From an uncultured Flavobacterium sp. (lineage in GTDB: Bacteria; Bacteroidota; Bacteroidia; Flavobacteriales; Flavobacteriaceae): a stretch of DNA of 15,730 bases. Shown here piece by piece: positions 14,725 to 15,730 of the stretch (position 1 is the first letter of the stretch; each line of letters begins with the position of its first letter). The notes under the pieces were generated by a model that saw nothing but the letters and a program-made list of their open reading frames with translations, was not told the origin of the DNA and searched no databases. The stretch lies in the NCBI GenBank assembly GCA_946479395.1, contig CAMLFV010000046.1, positions 1 through 15,730 of the forward strand, read 5' to 3'. A program made the translations under genes and the position numbers.

Positions 14725-14809
14725 CACATAACCCCTTCCGGTTTAACTATTGCAATCAACTAACTAACTATTAATATAAATTCTACTTTGGTTTGGAAGT
14801 TGTTATGTG
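14725..14809. repeat. Imperfect inverted repeat with 55-bp spacer
   Basis: The arms cacataaccccttcc (14725-14739) and ggaagttgttatgtg (14795-14809) match at 13 of 15 positions. The spacer is AT-rich and contains the short tandem taactaacta. It may be a remnant of a small mobile element or an operator pair; no known site consensus was matched. Confidence 0.35.
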
Positions 14810-15336
14810 CTATGCCCTACTTACAAGCTAACTTTGTGTATAATGATTAGGTTTTTAGCTGTAAGATTTTCTGTTTTAAGCTATTGCTTTTAGTTTATTT
14901 TTATTCATAATTCGTTCTTTAAAATTTTACCTCGCGCGCGCATGTTTGTCAAAAATTCTCTCCCGTGATAAGTGAGCTCACGCCAAGATTTGATCTTTCT
15001 CTATAATATTTATTGGAGTAATCTTTTTGGATTCTAAATCTCCATTTTTCGTAATTGATGCATTTCGAATTTCCTATTCTTTTGAAAGATCAAAAGAATC
15101 AAAAATCTCTTTTTTTTAATCTTGCCTCAGTTCAAAAACGCTTGAGCTCTACCTCTAAAGCTATCTGATCGAAACGTCGCTCTGCTCCCCGATCATCTCA
15201 CGCTTTATTCGTCGGCTCAACATCATTTTCTCACTAATGGCGCTTTGATTCTCCTACTATAGTCCAGTTAGTTTTTTCAATCAAAAATCCAATAACTCTA
15301 TTTACTACGATCTAAAACTGAGCATTCACAACGCAG
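14810..15336. other. Gene-free AT-rich stretch with short palindromes
   Basis: No convincing coding frame is seen on either strand. Visible structure includes cgcgcgcgc at about 14933-14941, the palindrome gtgagctcac at 14972-14981, a perfect 10-bp hairpin (attcttttga at 15076-15085, tcaaaagaat at 15090-15099, loop aaga) with a run of eight or more T about 10 nt later, and nested arms ttgagc/gctcaa (15142-15147/15215-15220) around tgatcg/cgatca (15166-15171/15190-15195). Confidence 0.4.
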
Positions 15337-15450
15337 TGAGCGTCGATTCGATGAAAATAGCGGAAAATCAAATGTTGTTTAAGCTTTGAAAAAGCGAGTT
15401 TATTTGATTTCGCTATTGAGGCGTTAATCGACCACGACTAGTGGCGCTCA
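15337..15450. repeat. Long nested inverted repeat with three-way-junction fold
   Basis: Stem A pairs tgagcg 15337-15342 with cgctca 15445-15450. Stem B pairs tcgatt 15343-15348 with aatcga 15426-15431. A side hairpin pairs ccac 15432-15435 with gtgg 15441-15444. These three meet with no unpaired base between them. Beyond an internal loop, stem C pairs aatagcg 15356-15362 with cgctatt 15411-15417, then stem D pairs aaatcaaat 15365-15373 with atttgattt 15402-15410 (2-nt bulge), capped by gcttt/aaagc (15383-15387/15391-15395). It could be a structured RNA or a palindromic repeat; the strand is undecided. Confidence 0.55.
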
Positions 15451-15550
15451 AGAGTTTTATTCGAGCATATCTATTTTACTTTTGTTCTCATGAACACTGC
15501 GCCTTATTCCACTTGTATATAATTGATAAAATGGGATAGACTTGTGTTTG

Positions 15551-15620
15551 TTTCTTTTACGCCCAGGCTTTATTTTACAGCTTGGAAGCCGTGAACCTAA
15601 CGGTTTGCGGACAAAAGAAA
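15551..15620. repeat. Second branched inverted repeat
   Basis: The outer arms tttctttt (15551-15558) and aaaagaaa (15613-15620) are perfect. Inside, cgc (15560-15562) faces gcg (15607-15609), enclosing two hairpins: ggctt/aagcc (15566-15570/15586-15590) and aacc/ggtt (15594-15597/15602-15605, loop taac). The layout resembles the branched repeat at 15337-15450. Confidence 0.4.
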
Positions 15621-15701
15621 AAAGATTCTGAATCTCGTTCTAAAGACCTAAATAGTTTTCTCAATAACAAATTGCATATCATCTTGTAAAAAGCATTTTT
15701 G

Positions 15702-15728
15702 CAAACGGTGTTTTCGCCGTTTGTTTTT
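15702..15728 (+). terminator. Intrinsic terminator at the right edge
   Basis: The arms caaacggtg (15702-15710) and cgccgtttg (15715-15723) pair over 9 bp with one G-T wobble and a TTTT loop, followed by a T-run to 15728. It would end a plus-strand transcript. No plus-strand coding gene lies upstream within 8 kb, so the transcript would be non-coding or come from read-through; it could also be the rear of a bidirectional terminator for a gene right of the window. Confidence 0.6.
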
Positions 15729-15730
15729 AA

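Noticed and set aside
14725..14809. Integron attC site
   Set aside because: The arm gttatgt does not fit the GTTRRRY core, and no integrase or gene cassette is adjacent.

Overview
The window looks like a chromosomal accessory region of a Bacteroidota bacterium, most likely Flavobacteriia or Sphingobacteriia. The reasons are low G+C, a SusC/SusD pair, Bacteroidota-style RHS cores (ARYYDPR, NPIMFIDPTG), a single-frame IS1-type transposase, and a MauE/DoxX-like membrane protein beside a DUF6520-type small secreted peptide. No rRNA, tRNA or CRISPR array was seen. All family names come from recognising motifs by eye; no database search was run.

Region 1 (1-3082, + strand) is a compact unit: an AraC-type regulator with a PAS-like N-terminal part, a two-part membrane protein (MauE/DoxX-like helices with a CSCGG motif, then about 320 residues predicted outside the membrane and possibly a beta-propeller), and a 94-residue secreted peptide with four cysteines. 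A tandem 16-bp direct repeat with 21-bp periodicity lies in front of the membrane gene and is a good candidate operator for the regulator. Two inverted repeats lie between the membrane gene and the peptide gene, and a terminator hairpin closes the unit. This is the best candidate in the window for a poorly described system: regulator, redox-type membrane protein and cysteine-containing exported peptide.

Region 2 (3083-7187, - strand) is a decaying array of RHS polymorphic-toxin tips. It reads right to left as RHS tip B (Cys-rich segment, RHS core and an unidentified tail), a candidate lipoprotein immunity gene, an IS1 end remnant, RHS tip A (partial core and an Ntox24-like tail), an Imm53-like immunity gene, and an IS1-type transposase. 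Both toxin frames carry exactly one in-frame stop codon (TAG in B, TAA in A), while the two downstream immunity-type genes look open. In both modules IS1-type terminal sequence lies at or within 10 bp of the immunity gene's stop codon.

Region 3 (7195-7596, + strand) is a GNAT-type acetyltransferase broken by an in-frame TGA, directly abutting the RHS remnant.

Region 4 (7617-14666, - strand) is an operon of SusC, SusD and an S9 prolyl-oligopeptidase-type peptidase with gaps of about 10 nt, closed by an intrinsic terminator. The peptidase suggests peptide import and breakdown rather than glycan use.

Region 5 (about 14670-15730) has no convincing ORF. It contains several nested inverted repeats, two of which fold as three-way junctions, and it ends in a hairpin plus T-tract on the + strand. 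It may be a structured RNA locus or a palindromic repeat cluster.
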